Shown one piece after another: positions 24,535-34,270 of a stretch of DNA of 64,000 nucleotides (the stretch's first letter is position 1; each line of letters begins with the position of its first letter). A program made the position numbers and the translations under genes. The notes below the pieces were generated by a model. The model made no database searches. It was not told where the DNA came from and saw only the letters and a list, made by a program, of their open reading frames with translations. Source of the stretch: Chitinophaga varians (lineage in GTDB: Bacteria; Bacteroidota; Bacteroidia; Chitinophagales; Chitinophagaceae); assembly GCF_014529945.1 (NCBI RefSeq), contig NZ_JACVFB010000001.1:868001-932000 (forward strand). Direction: 5' to 3'.

Positions 24535-27500
24535 ATGCTTGTCAGCAACAAACATTTTACTCCCGTAATAGGGCTGGATATCCATATCGTCCTGCTGTTG
24601 GGATTTCCTGTGCCGCTTCCTCACCCGTATATCGGATTTGTGCTGGACCCGATGGATTATGTACCCTTCATAGGCGCCACCACGAAAATTAATCATGTGC
24701 CCCGCGGGAAAAGTGATACCAGTGGTATCATTATTATCCTGTTCCATATTCCGATGGGTGGTCCCTTTCTGCTGGCCCCCATGATCGGGCACGATTCCGT
24801 CAATTTTTTCGGTAGCAAAAAGGTGAAGGTGGAAGGCAACCTCATGAGCCCGTCTGGTCATCTGCTGATGACCTGTAACGACATTGGTATTCCCCTGTCA
24901 CTCACGCCGGGAAAGAAACTGATACCCATCCCCAGCCTGTATTTGCCTACCTCTTTTTCCATTCCCTTGTCTTTCGGAAAGCCGGTCAATGTAGGTGGAC
25001 CTTTTGTTCCGGACTGGGCAGGCGCTTTACTGAACCTGATCATGTCTTTCGGATTTGGCGCGATGATGAAGGGGCTGAAAAAACTGGGCAAAAAGGCGCT
25101 CACCAAATTTAATCATGCGCTGAAAGGTAAAATCGGCAGCAATAAACTAAGCCGCGCACTTTGTAAAAAAGGCTTCGAGCCGGTCGACCTGGTACAGGGC
25201 ATCGTGATCAATGATGGCGTTGATTTTGAGCTGCCCGGCCCTATCCCGTTGAAGTGGGAGCGTTCCTGGAACAGCGACAGCTCATACGACGGGCCACTGG
25301 GCCACGGCGTACATTTCAGCTACGATATGTGGGTGCAGGCTTTTCCCGAAGAAAACGGTACCGTCGTGCTATTGGGAGACGGGCGCAGTGCGGTGTTCGA
25401 TCTGCTGCCGTATTCCGGCAACAGCGATTATAACCGTCATGAAAGGTTGACGCTGACCCGTTCCGCCACCGATGAATACCTTTTGTCCGATCACCGGCAG
25501 GGCCTGTCATTTCATTTCCGCCGCCAGCATCCGCAGGACGAACAGTTCCGCCTATACGCTATCCGTAACGAAGCCGGTTTTATGGTCAGCTTCCATTATA
25601 ACGGCGCCGGCCGGCTGGTGCGCATCATAGACAGCGCCGGCCGTCACCTGCTGGTGACATTGAATGATGATAACCACATAACCACTGTTACGGCCCGGCA
25701 TGGCGGCGATCAGTGGCTGTTGGTGCAGTATGATTACAGTGAAGCGGGCGATTTGACAGGGATTGGCGACAGCCTCGACCAGTGGACCCGCATTCAATAC
25801 CGGGACCATCTGATGACGATGAAAACAGACCGCAACGGACAGGCTTTCTACTGGGGATATGATCACAAAAAACGCTGCGTTCATACCTGGGGCGATGGCG
25901 GTATCCTGGAAGGCAGCATAGCCTATCACCCGGAAGATGGCTATAACCTGGTCACCAACGCACAGGGCCATACCACCACCTACTATTATACGCCGGATTT
26001 TGTGGTCAACAGGATCAAAGATCCGTTAGGCAATGCCCGTTGCTTCGAGTACACGGAAGACTTTGAGATTTACAGGGAGATCGATGAGGAAGCTAACGTT
26101 ACCGGATATACGTATGATGAACGGGGTAATTGTACCAGCATCATTCAACCGGATGGCAGCGCCTATACTTTCAATTATGATGAGGAAGACCGGCTGTTGT
26201 TGTCCCTCGACCCACAGGGCAACGGACGTACTTATATTTATCACGCCGCCGGCGAATTTGCGGGCTTGCTGCATACCCTGACGGAAGCGGATGGCTCGGT
26301 ATGCATTTTCCGGTATAATGCGCAAAAACTGCTGCGTAAAATAGAAGATGAACAGGAAAAACAGATCCAATTAGAATATGACGGGGATTATAACCTTGCT
26401 GCCATTACCCTGCAGGATGGAGGAAGCGCAGTCTGGGAATATAACAGCAGAGGACAATGCATTTATTCTTCCAACCCGCTGCGTCAGGAACAGTATTTCC
26501 AATATGATGCCCTGGGCAGGATCATCGGAATAAGGCAGGCCGACGGAGAGCAGCTCCGCCTGCAATATAACGCTTATGACGACGTACTGGAAGCCAGCGA
26601 CAGGCATGGCAGCGTACGTTTTGAATATACGGCCATGGGAAGCCTTCGTGCACGGGACGAAAACGGTACCAAAGTACATTTCGTGTATAACAGGGATGAA
26701 CAGCTCACCGGCGTTGTGAATGAACACGGGGAAATGTTCCGTTTTACACGCAATAGCTGTGGTGACATTATTCAGGAAACGGGTTTCGACGGTATCACCC
26801 GCCACTACGAGCGCGATGCCGCCGGCAGGGTCATTAAAGTGCAGCGCCCCGGCAAACGGTGGACCGCATTTGAATACGACTATAACGGCCGGTTAGTACG
26901 GGCAGAACATCATGATGGTAGTTGGGAGACCTATTCTTACAACCGCGGCGGCTATCTGGAAGAAGCAGTCAATGAGCACTGTTCCCTCACTTTCCGCCGC
27001 GACGCACTGGGCCGCGTCCTGGAAGAACAACAGGATGGCTACCGTGTCAACAGTATTTACGACAGGAACGGTCGCCGCAAAAACCTGCAAAGCAGCCTGG
27101 GCGCCAATATTACCGTGCAACGCAGCGCTACCGGTGATGTGACCGGTATACGGGCCGAAGCAGCGGGGCTGTATAACCCCTGGCAGGCCCATATTGAACG
27201 GAATATGGTGGGATTGGAAATAGAGCGTACATTGCCCGGTGGCGTGAAAAGCAGTTGGACCTATAATCAGCAGGGGCTCGCGGAAAGCCATCTTGTCAAC
27301 AGTAACGAACGGCCTGTCCGGAACCGGCACTATCGTTGGGATGCGAGCCAGCAACTGAAAGAAATTGTCAACGGCCTTCAACAGGGCGTGGTGAAGTTCG
27401 GCTACGATGACTTCGATCGCCTCGCCTGGGCGCAATATGAAAACGGGCAGTATGATTACCGTCTGCCGGATAAGGCGGGCAACCTGTACCAGACACAGAT

Positions 27501-28710
27501 ACGCAAAGACCGTCAATATGGTCCCGGCGGTAAACTCCTCGAATCAGCAACGGCACGCTTCGTCTATGATGAAGAAGGCAATCTGCAAAAGAAAATTACG
27601 ACAGCTGCCCCTGTTGGTTATGCCCAATGGGAGTACAGCTGGTATGGCAACGGCATGCTTAAAAATGTGACCCGCCCCGACGGAAAAACAGTGTCGTTTA
27701 AATACGATGCATTGGGCCGTCGCATAGAAAAACAATATGGCGGCCAGCTCACCCGGTTTGTATGGGATGGTAATGTGCCCCTGCATGAATGGTGTTATCC
27801 TGCAACAGAACGGCCACAGACGATCGTCAGTGAAACAGGAGAAATACAACAAAGCCATCCTGAACCTGTGCCCGCGGAAACCCTTGCTACCTGGGTGTTT
27901 GAGGAAGATTCATTTATACCGGCAGCGAAACTGCTGAACGGCCGGATGTTCTCCATTATCACAGACCATCTGGGGACCCCTTGTGAAGCTTATGATGAGG
28001 CCGGCGAAAAAGTATGGGACTGCGAGTTGGATATTTATGGTAAGGTACGTAAGTTAGCAGGAGAGCAGGGAATGGTCCCATTCAGATACCAGGGACAGTA
28101 TGAAGACGTGGAAACGGGATTGTACTATAACCGTTACCGTTACTACAGCCCTGAAGAAGGTGTGTACATCAGTCAGGACCCCATAGGGCTCAAAGGAGGT
28201 CACAAGTTGTACGGTTACGTCATGAATACGAATGCCTGGGTAGACATATTCGGTTTGGACGGACTGGACGGCCTGATCACCTCGGAAAACCTGAAAACAC
28301 TGGACCTTACCGGTGATTGGCGCTCGGTAGGATTCGACGGTAATCAGGAAGGCATGCTCTATATTCTGAAAGATGCTGATACCGGAGAATACCTGAAAGT
28401 AGGGAAAACAGAAGCCAATACCATGGTGGGAAGGTTCTCCAAATATCAGACAGCAGGGAAAAAGACCAAAAGGAATCTGGTGCTCGATGTGTTAACAATT
28501 GACAAGAGCAACGCGCATTCCATTGAGGCGGTGGAAAAACAGGTACGCGCCTACCTGTCAGACCTGGGACATAAACTTCCGTGGGACAATACCCTCGGCC
28601 GCCTTGGCAGGCCTGGGCCAGGGGTGCCTTTTACAAGGCTCAACAAAAAGTTGCGACAAGAATATAAATGGGACAGAAAAGGAAACTTCGTGCCTAAATG
28701 TCCCGCCTGA
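24535..28710 (+). CDS. Rhs/YD-repeat polymorphic toxin with GIY-YIG-like C-terminus
   Basis: 1391 residues. The N-terminal ~190 residues are hydrophobic and Gly/Pro-rich with PAAR-like character (GHDSVNFFGSKKV, SPSGHLLMTCNDIGIP), then the linker DLVQGIVINDGVDFELPGPIPL that opens the Rhs cage. About residues 230-1200 hold YD repeats of the form Y-YD--G. The core ends with DPIGLKGGHKLYGYVMN and VDIFGLDGL (about residue 1240). The last ~150 residues are the variable toxin: MLYILKDADTGEYLKVGKTE followed by GRFSKYQ and a Glu in HSIEAVEKQ, which fits the GIY-YIG nuclease pattern (Tyr, Tyr-x-x-Gly-Lys, Arg, Glu). No signal peptide; delivery by a type VI or related contractile system is likely. The immunity candidate follows 21 bp later. 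Confidence 0.9.
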   Translation: MLVSNKHFTPVIGLDIHIVLLLGFPVPLPHPYIGFVLDPMDYVPFIGATTKINHVPRGKSDTSGIIIILFHIPMGGPFLLAPMIGHDSVNFFGSKKVKVEGNLMSPSGHLLMTCNDIGIPLSLTPGKKLIPIPSLYLPTSFSIPLSFGKPVNVGGPFVPDWAGALLNLIMSFGFGAMMKGLKKLGKKALTKFNHALKGKIGSNKLSRALCKKGFEPVDLVQGIVINDGVDFELPGPIPLKWERSWNSDSSYDGPLGHGVHFSYDMWVQAFPEENGTVVLLGDGRSAVFDLLPYSGNSDYNRHERLTLTRSATDEYLLSDHRQGLSFHFRRQHPQDEQFRLYAIRNEAGFMVSFHYNGAGRLVRIIDSAGRHLLVTLNDDNHITTVTARHGGDQWLLVQYDYSEAGDLTGIGDSLDQWTRIQYRDHLMTMKTDRNGQAFYWGYDHKKRCVHTWGDGGILEGSIAYHPEDGYNLVTNAQGHTTTYYYTPDFVVNRIKDPLGNARCFEYTEDFEIYREIDEEANVTGYTYDERGNCTSIIQPDGSAYTFNYDEEDRLLLSLDPQGNGRTYIYHAAGEFAGLLHTLTEADGSVCIFRYNAQKLLRKIEDEQEKQIQLEYDGDYNLAAITLQDGGSAVWEYNSRGQCIYSSNPLRQEQYFQYDALGRIIGIRQADGEQLRLQYNAYDDVLEASDRHGSVRFEYTAMGSLRARDENGTKVHFVYNRDEQLTGVVNEHGEMFRFTRNSCGDIIQETGFDGITRHYERDAAGRVIKVQRPGKRWTAFEYDYNGRLVRAEHHDGSWETYSYNRGGYLEEAVNEHCSLTFRRDALGRVLEEQQDGYRVNSIYDRNGRRKNLQSSLGANITVQRSATGDVTGIRAEAAGLYNPWQAHIERNMVGLEIERTLPGGVKSSWTYNQQGLAESHLVNSNERPVRNRHYRWDASQQLKEIVNGLQQGVVKFGYDDFDRLAWAQYENGQYDYRLPDKAGNLYQTQIRKDRQYGPGGKLLESATARFVYDEEGNLQKKITTAAPVGYAQWEYSWYGNGMLKNVTRPDGKTVSFKYDALGRRIEKQYGGQLTRFVWDGNVPLHEWCYPATERPQTIVSETGEIQQSHPEPVPAETLATWVFEEDSFIPAAKLLNGRMFSIITDHLGTPCEAYDEAGEKVWDCELDIYGKVRKLAGEQGMVPFRYQGQYEDVETGLYYNRYRYYSPEEGVYISQDPIGLKGGHKLYGYVMNTNAWVDIFGLDGLDGLITSENLKTLDLTGDWRSVGFDGNQEGMLYILKDADTGEYLKVGKTEANTMVGRFSKYQTAGKKTKRNLVLDVLTIDKSNAHSIEAVEKQVRAYLSDLGHKLPWDNTLGRLGRPGPGVPFTRLNKKLRQEYKWDRKGNFVPKCPA

Positions 28711-28731
28711 CATACTATTAAATCAACTAAC

Positions 28732-29127
28732 ATGGATAACGCATCAATTAAGTTACCTAAAAGCTTTAGTCATATCAGCGACTGGTTCTGGGACATCATC
28801 AGTTACGCCAAAGAAGACAGGGACACCCTGAAGGAGGTGCTGTCCGGCATGGATAAAGATGACATCCTGCGCTTCCAGGAACAGTTTGTGGATGCGGCGG
28901 TAGAGCTACAGGACGAACCCTTCACCGATTATATGGAAGAATCGGAAGACGGAATAGAAGATGTCTCCCACTGGATTGTCAGCAAAGGGAAAGCTTTCTA
29001 TGCCGATATCGTCAAACATCCGGAAAAAACCCCTCATTCGGTAACAGGCAATACAGGCCCCATTTTGTATGGGGTAGCCGATGAAGTTTTTTTAGACAAA
29101 TTCGGAGAGCCTACCGGTATATATTAA
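28732..29127 (+). CDS. DUF4240-like protein, candidate immunity protein for the Rhs toxin
   Basis: 131 residues, acidic and soluble, no signal peptide. The sequence shows the DUF4240 outline: FWDIISYAKEDRDTLKEVLSGM near residue 18, DILRFQEQFVDAAVEL, then DGIEDVSHWIVSKGKAFYADIVKHPE. DUF4240 proteins are often found as immunity or immunity-like genes next to polymorphic toxins. It lies 21 bp after the Rhs gene on the same strand and shares its terminator, the classic toxin-immunity arrangement. Binding to the GIY-YIG-like domain is inferred from position. Confidence 0.82.
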   Translation: MDNASIKLPKSFSHISDWFWDIISYAKEDRDTLKEVLSGMDKDDILRFQEQFVDAAVELQDEPFTDYMEESEDGIEDVSHWIVSKGKAFYADIVKHPEKTPHSVTGNTGPILYGVADEVFLDKFGEPTGIY

Positions 29128-29130
29128 ACG

Positions 29131-29168
29131 AAAAGGCGGGCAGACGTTTCATGTCTGCCCGCCTTTTT
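29131..29168. terminator. Strong bidirectional terminator
   Basis: AAAAGGCGGGCAGAC (29131-29145) and GTCTGCCCGCCTTTTT (29153-29168) form a perfect stem with a 7-nt loop. It lies between the convergent immunity gene and susD gene and can end both transcripts. Confidence 0.93.
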
Positions 29169-29182
29169 ATATGGACCCTTCA

Positions 29183-30886
29183 TTAATAACCCTGGTTCTG
29201 TTCCAGCACAGCACCGGTATTTTGTGTGATTTCGGTAGACGGTATTGGCCACAGATTGTGATACGGCTCAATCGTCAGCCCCGACTTCGGATTGTATTTC
29301 TTGTCACGGTCATAGAGTTTACCTAATCGGGTAAGCGTTACCGCTCTGAATTCCTCCATATACAGCTCTCTCAGGCGTTCGTCCAGAATGTAATCAAGGT
29401 TCATTTCTGCGGCAGTGGCAGGTGTGGCGCCGGCCCTGTTCCGCAATATATTCACATCATCCGTGGCTTTCCGGGCATCTCCTTTAGCAAGATAAGCTTC
29501 TGCTCTCAGCAGATAAGTTTCTGCCACGCGGGCCATATACTTCTGCATAAACAGGCGGGAAGCGCCGTTCAGCAAAAATCCTCCGAATGGATTGGTGACG
29601 TTGGTGAGGATAGACGGACCGGCCACGGACACAAAGTCGCCCGCGGAAGGGGACATCTTCCTGATCACCGGATAAAAATTGCGGATGGTGTCCCTGAAGT
29701 CCGCCGGTGCTACTTTGGCTTTATAGCCGTCTTTTACATACCATTTGCCATAGTCCGGAGAGTTGGCAGGCACGCCTGAAATCCGGATATCCCTGACGAT
29801 GTTGTAGGAGGAGTTGCGGATATCACCGGGCGTCCATATTTCGTAGAAGAAGTGGGAGGTAGGCCGTATCCAGCCGATGCCGTTGGAAGATACGCTGTCC
29901 ACAAATTTGGCGTTGAACAGGATCGACATTTTTGTTTTGGTGGTGGCTTCTGTAATTCTCACGCCCGTTAAGCTGGGAACAACCGCCCATGCTGTCTGAT
30001 CGCCCACTGCGGCGGAGTTGTTCAGCGTGCTTTGTATGACCAGCAGCCCTTCGTGGTTGCCGGTGCTGTAGTTCTGGTTGTTGTATTCAAACAGGTCCCT
30101 GTACACGTCTCCGGGTAAATTGGCCCTTCTGCCGAAGCGGCTGTTCATCAGGGATATACCGCCGAAGTTAATGACATCAGAAGCGCTGGCAATAGCGCCG
30201 TCATAGTCCTTCAGAGAAATCAGCACTTCCGTGAGCACATGTTTGGCGATCTGCTTGTTGACGGTGCCATCCGGTACCTGATTGATGTCTGACAGGATGC
30301 CGATGGCCTGCTGCAGGTCTTTTTTACATTGCTGGTATACGGCTTCACGGCTGGCGCGTACGTAGTCGTAACGCGGGCCGGAAAGCTCATTCAGCTCAAT
30401 GGGCACGCCACCGTACAGGTTGGCCAGTACGTTGTAGGAATAGGCCCTGAAAAACAAGGCCTGTCCCAGAAAACTGTTTTTGTCCGCATCGCTGAGTTGG
30501 GTGGATTTTGACAGCTGGCTGATGATCAGGTTGGCATTGGTGATGATTTTATAAAATGCGGTCCACATGTTTCCCGGAATAAAATAAGTGGGCACCATGG
30601 TGGCTTTATAGGCGTTTAACTTCGCGGCCGGGTCATAGTCGGTGCCGTTATAGGCGAAGTCGGTAGCGTAATACAACCCGAAATAGGTATCCAGGTTGAT
30701 GTTGCCCATATAGATGTTCCGGACGCCGTTGTACAGGTTATTAGTGGCCTGTTGAAACTGTATAGACGTTTGCAGCGAATTATCCGGCGTATAGATAGAC
30801 AGTGGGTCTTCATCCAGAAAACTCTTGCTGCAGGAAGAGAACACCGCGCTGAGGCAAAGGAGGTATATGATGATTGATGGTTTCAT
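29183..30886 (-). CDS. SusD/RagB-family nutrient-binding lipoprotein
   Basis: 567 residues. Lipobox FSSC (Cys19), then GQALFFRAYSYNVLANLYGGVPIEL of the SusD N-terminal domain and, at the end, AETYLLRAEAYLAKGDARKATDDVNILRNRAG and LDERLRELYMEEFRAVTLTRLGKL. It lies 24 bp downstream of a SusC gene and belongs to the same operon. With the GH95 fucosidase gene upstream on the same strand, the ligand is probably a fucosylated glycan. Confidence 0.95.
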   Translation of the reverse strand: MKPSIIIYLLCLSAVFSSCSKSFLDEDPLSIYTPDNSLQTSIQFQQATNNLYNGVRNIYMGNINLDTYFGLYYATDFAYNGTDYDPAAKLNAYKATMVPTYFIPGNMWTAFYKIITNANLIISQLSKSTQLSDADKNSFLGQALFFRAYSYNVLANLYGGVPIELNELSGPRYDYVRASREAVYQQCKKDLQQAIGILSDINQVPDGTVNKQIAKHVLTEVLISLKDYDGAIASASDVINFGGISLMNSRFGRRANLPGDVYRDLFEYNNQNYSTGNHEGLLVIQSTLNNSAAVGDQTAWAVVPSLTGVRITEATTKTKMSILFNAKFVDSVSSNGIGWIRPTSHFFYEIWTPGDIRNSSYNIVRDIRISGVPANSPDYGKWYVKDGYKAKVAPADFRDTIRNFYPVIRKMSPSAGDFVSVAGPSILTNVTNPFGGFLLNGASRLFMQKYMARVAETYLLRAEAYLAKGDARKATDDVNILRNRAGATPATAAEMNLDYILDERLRELYMEEFRAVTLTRLGKLYDRDKKYNPKSGLTIEPYHNLWPIPSTEITQNTGAVLEQNQGY

Positions 30887-30910
30887 GTCTGAAAGTTTAC
30901 GGTTGAAGCA

Positions 30911-33900
30911 TTAGAATGTCACGTTTACACCGAGGGAATAGTTCTTCATCACGGGGTAGCCGTTCTGGTCGAGACCCATGCCTCCGGGGACCCTCAGCCC
31001 GAGCGAAGAGCGCTGGCTGGAAGCAGGATTGGATTCAGGGTCCCATCCGTCCCATTTGGTGATGGTCAGGAGGTTCTGCGCGTTCACATATACGCTGGCC
31101 GCTTTCAGTATTTTTAAACGGCTCAGCAGACCTTCCGGTAAAGTGTAGGTGAACGTTACGTCCTGCAGGCGGATGAAGCTTCTGGACACATAAGGGCCGA
31201 AGTTTTCGCCCAGTGTGGCCACATAGGCCGCGATGCTTCTGTAGCGGGCATCAGGATTGTTGGGCGTCCAGTAATCGTACACAAAGCCGTTGTTGTTACG
31301 GATGTTATCGGGGTTTTGCAACATAATGCCGGGTGCGCCAAGGTATCCGTTTTTACCACCCTGAATGGTGTTGATGAAGAACTTCAGCTGGAATGCTTTG
31401 TACTGGAAACTGTTGGAGATGCCCAGGCTGTAGGAGGGGTCCAGTCTGCCTAAGATCTGTTTATCTTCCGGTGTGATCTTACCGTCGCCATTCACGTCTT
31501 CCACGCGGTATTGTCCGGCTTTGAATCCCTGTGCAGCGAGGCCGGCAGGGATTTGTTCGCCCAGCTGGTACATGCCGGTGATCTTATAGTCGTATACCAC
31601 GCCATAAGGCTGACCGATAAAGTAGCTTAATATCGGATCGCTGCCGTTGATCAGGTCATTTTTGGTGCCGTCGATGTCCAGCACTTTATTGCGGTTTCTG
31701 AAGAAGTTGGCCGTTACTTCCCATTTGAAGTTTTTGTTGGACACCGGAACGCCGGTGATGTTCACCTCCTGTCCTCTGTTTTGGATTTTGCCGATGTTGA
31801 TCAGGAAACTGTTGAAGCCGGTGATGGTAGGCGTAGCCCTGGAATTCAACAGGTTGGTGGAATTGGAAAAATACAGGTCCACTGAGCCGAACAGCCGGTT
31901 GTCGAAGAAGGAGAAGTCGACGCCGGTGTTGAAGGATTTTGTTGTTTCCCAACGCAGGGCCGAATTAGGCAACTGGCTCAGGTAAGAACCCAGTTGTGCG
32001 CCACCGGAGGTACCGTACAAATAGCCGCTGGATAATCCTACGGTCATCTGGGAAAGTGTCTGGTAACGGCCAACGGTCCTGTTACCGGTGGCGCCGTAAG
32101 ACAATCTCAGTTTCAGGTCGTTGACAACATTGACGGACTTCAGGAAATTCTCTTCTTTCAGGCGCCATGCGAAAGCGAGGGACGGGAAGGTGGCCCATTT
32201 GTTGGTGGCGGAGAAGCCGGAAAATCCGTCTCTTCTGACAGTACCGGTCAGGATATATTTTTTATCGAACGAATAGGAGAGCCTGGCCATTTGATACAAG
32301 GCTGTTTCCTGCCATGGAAGGATGTCCATGTCGTTGGATACGGTCAGTCGCGCAGGGTCGCCCACGTCCAGCCTGTTGTACGACAGTACACCATTGGTGA
32401 TGCCGCCGGCGGAAGTGCTGGTGCCATCGTGTTTGTTTTTTTCTGCACCATACAGTAAGGTGAGATCCACACCATGTTTCCCGAAATCCCTTTTGTATGT
32501 GAGGATATTATCGATGGTCAGGAAATAGTTGGTCATGTATGTTTTATAGGCGGTGGCTTCTACGTTAGGAGCGTTATAGTTGAACCTGTTCGTATAGATG
32601 TAGTTGTTACCGAAATTCACGCGGTAGTTCAGGCCTTTCACATACGGGACGTCTACGCTGACGAAGAAGTTACCGATCATGTTCATGTTGCGGTCCAGGT
32701 CTTTTGATCTTCTGAGTACTTCCAGTGCGGTGGGCGTGGTGGTTTGCGCATAGAACTCCAGCATCTGGCCGGTTTTGGGATCGAAGGGCAGGTTGTACGG
32801 TTTCAGGAACATGATATCGGAGAAGGTGGGCGACACGCCGCTGTAATCATTGATGGACAACCCTGTTTGTGCGCCTACGGTCAGCCATTCCGCCGGTTTG
32901 GCTTCCAGATTGAGCCGGATGCTGTTTCTGCGGTAGTCATCGTTTTTGATGAGGTTCACCTGATCAAAATAACCATAACCTAAATAAAAGCGGACCTTTT
33001 TGGACCTGCCGCTTAAACCGATGTTGTGGTTATGTATTCTGGGACGGGAGTTGGTCATTAAATCCCACCAGTTGGCTTCATAACCGTTTTTATAGTTGTC
33101 GCCTTCGATGCCGGGCATTTTCGTAGTGGGGTCCCAGTTAGGGTTCATTTTTGTCGGATCGTTCGGATCGCGGCTTTCGTTGAGGTACCAGTCGCCGAGC
33201 TTTTGTATGTACTGGGCGCCGGATGCCGGTCTCATTTCCTTTTTGGTCATCTCCTGCATGGAATAGGAGCCGCTGTAATCGACGGTGAGCTTATCGAGGC
33301 CACTGGCGCCGCTTTTGGTGGTGATCAGCACCACCCCGTTGGACGCCTGGGAACCATATACCGCGGCAGCACTGGCATCTTTCAACAGGTCAATGCTCGC
33401 AATGTCTGACGGGTTGATGGACGTAAGGGAACCTCTGTATATCAGTCCGTCCACTACAATCAGCGGGGAAGTGGTGCCGGAGATGGAGTTCCGGCCGCGA
33501 ACCATCAGGGTGGGGTCGCTACCGGCTCTGTTCACCTGTCCTACTGTGAGGCCGGGCACCGTACCTCTTAAGGAAGACATGACGTTGGCATTGGGTGATT
33601 GTTTCTGCACTTGCAGGTCTGCTTTGGCGACGGCGCCGGTAACGTCCTGTCTTTTTCTGGTACCGTAACCCACCACTACTACGCTGGTCAGTTCACTGAC
33701 CGTCGAGGTCAGTACCAGCGAGAGTTCGGGGTTCTTTCCCTGCGTGATTTTGTATCCTGCAAATGATTTGGCATCGTAGCCAATCATGCGGGAGCTGAAT
33801 GTGTAGTTGCCCACGGGCAGATTGGTGAAGACGAATTTGCCGGCGCTGTCGGAGATGGCGACTTTCACCCGGTGACCGTTGGACAACGCTTCCACTGAAG

Positions 33901-34036
33901 CGCCGGGAAGGGGTGAGCCGCCGGCGTCCTTTACTGTTCCGCTCACCTGGCCGGTGTTTTGTTGTGCATACGTTTGCATAAACATGGCGCAAATGGAGAG
34001 CATTGTTGCAATAGTTATTTTTACTATTCCTCCCAT
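30911..34036 (-). CDS. SusC/RagA-family TonB-linked outer-membrane transporter
   Basis: 1041 residues. Signal peptide (cleavage near TYAQQ, 26), CarboxypepD_reg-like domain (VSGTVKDAGGSPLPGASVEA), TonB box SVVVVGYGTRKRQ, plug (SSLRGTVPGLTVGQ, PLIVVDGLIYRG, ASIDLLKDASAAAVYGSQASNGVVLITTKSG) and barrel ending YSLGVNVTF. No STN domain and no sigma/FecR partner, so regulation is likely by a one-component regulator acting in the 300-bp upstream region, where a perfect 24-bp palindrome and a tandem repeat are found. Operon with the SusD gene downstream. Confidence 0.95.
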   Translation of the reverse strand: MGGIVKITIATMLSICAMFMQTYAQQNTGQVSGTVKDAGGSPLPGASVEALSNGHRVKVAISDSAGKFVFTNLPVGNYTFSSRMIGYDAKSFAGYKITQGKNPELSLVLTSTVSELTSVVVVGYGTRKRQDVTGAVAKADLQVQKQSPNANVMSSLRGTVPGLTVGQVNRAGSDPTLMVRGRNSISGTTSPLIVVDGLIYRGSLTSINPSDIASIDLLKDASAAAVYGSQASNGVVLITTKSGASGLDKLTVDYSGSYSMQEMTKKEMRPASGAQYIQKLGDWYLNESRDPNDPTKMNPNWDPTTKMPGIEGDNYKNGYEANWWDLMTNSRPRIHNHNIGLSGRSKKVRFYLGYGYFDQVNLIKNDDYRRNSIRLNLEAKPAEWLTVGAQTGLSINDYSGVSPTFSDIMFLKPYNLPFDPKTGQMLEFYAQTTTPTALEVLRRSKDLDRNMNMIGNFFVSVDVPYVKGLNYRVNFGNNYIYTNRFNYNAPNVEATAYKTYMTNYFLTIDNILTYKRDFGKHGVDLTLLYGAEKNKHDGTSTSAGGITNGVLSYNRLDVGDPARLTVSNDMDILPWQETALYQMARLSYSFDKKYILTGTVRRDGFSGFSATNKWATFPSLAFAWRLKEENFLKSVNVVNDLKLRLSYGATGNRTVGRYQTLSQMTVGLSSGYLYGTSGGAQLGSYLSQLPNSALRWETTKSFNTGVDFSFFDNRLFGSVDLYFSNSTNLLNSRATPTITGFNSFLINIGKIQNRGQEVNITGVPVSNKNFKWEVTANFFRNRNKVLDIDGTKNDLINGSDPILSYFIGQPYGVVYDYKITGMYQLGEQIPAGLAAQGFKAGQYRVEDVNGDGKITPEDKQILGRLDPSYSLGISNSFQYKAFQLKFFINTIQGGKNGYLGAPGIMLQNPDNIRNNNGFVYDYWTPNNPDARYRSIAAYVATLGENFGPYVSRSFIRLQDVTFTYTLPEGLLSRLKILKAASVYVNAQNLLTITKWDGWDPESNPASSQRSSLGLRVPGGMGLDQNGYPVMKNYSLGVNVTF

Positions 34037-34130
34037 AAAACGATTTTTTGAATGATAGATGTTTGGTGATAAAGCAATACTGAATAGTAGCCCGTTGGGC
34101 TAGTCCTGTTGCCCTTTTTATTGGTTCAAC

Positions 34131-34231
34131 AGTTTTTTCTTAACGTGTCTGAAATACAAGTGACTATTGGTTTGTTTTGTAGGTCCTGCAATTTTTTCCT
34201 AACGTGTTTTGAAACAAGTGACTAATGGTTT
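34131..34231. repeat. Two-copy imperfect direct repeat, about 42 bp
   Basis: Copies at 34131-34173 and 34190-34231 share TTTTTTC-TAACGTGT, GAAA, CAAGTGACTA and TGGTTT in the same order and differ by a few substitutions and a short indel. The period is 59 bp. They lie 95-195 bp upstream of the susC start and may be tandem regulator sites. Confidence 0.65.
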
Positions 34232-34246
34232 ACGATTGTTTGGTTG

Positions 34247-34270
34247 GTTTATGCAAAGGTTTGCATAAAC
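34247..34270. promoter_or_regulatory. Perfect 24-bp palindrome, likely operator
   Basis: Arms GTTTATGCAAA (34247-34257) and TTTGCATAAAC (34260-34270) are exact reverse complements around GG. A dimeric repressor or activator would fit. It is 211 bp upstream of susC and 68 bp downstream of the GH95 stop codon. Confidence 0.55.

Noticed and set aside
24535..25100. Rhs N-terminus as a membrane-transport domain
   Set aside because: The hydrophobic Gly/Pro-rich stretch continues directly into the Rhs entry motif, which fits a PAAR-like or pre-toxin region better.
34088..34120. Possible plus-strand antisense RNA upstream of the minus-strand susC at 34036
   Set aside because: Only a weak hairpin with a distant T-run and no -7 box at the right place; it does not match the architecture found at the two STN-susC loci.
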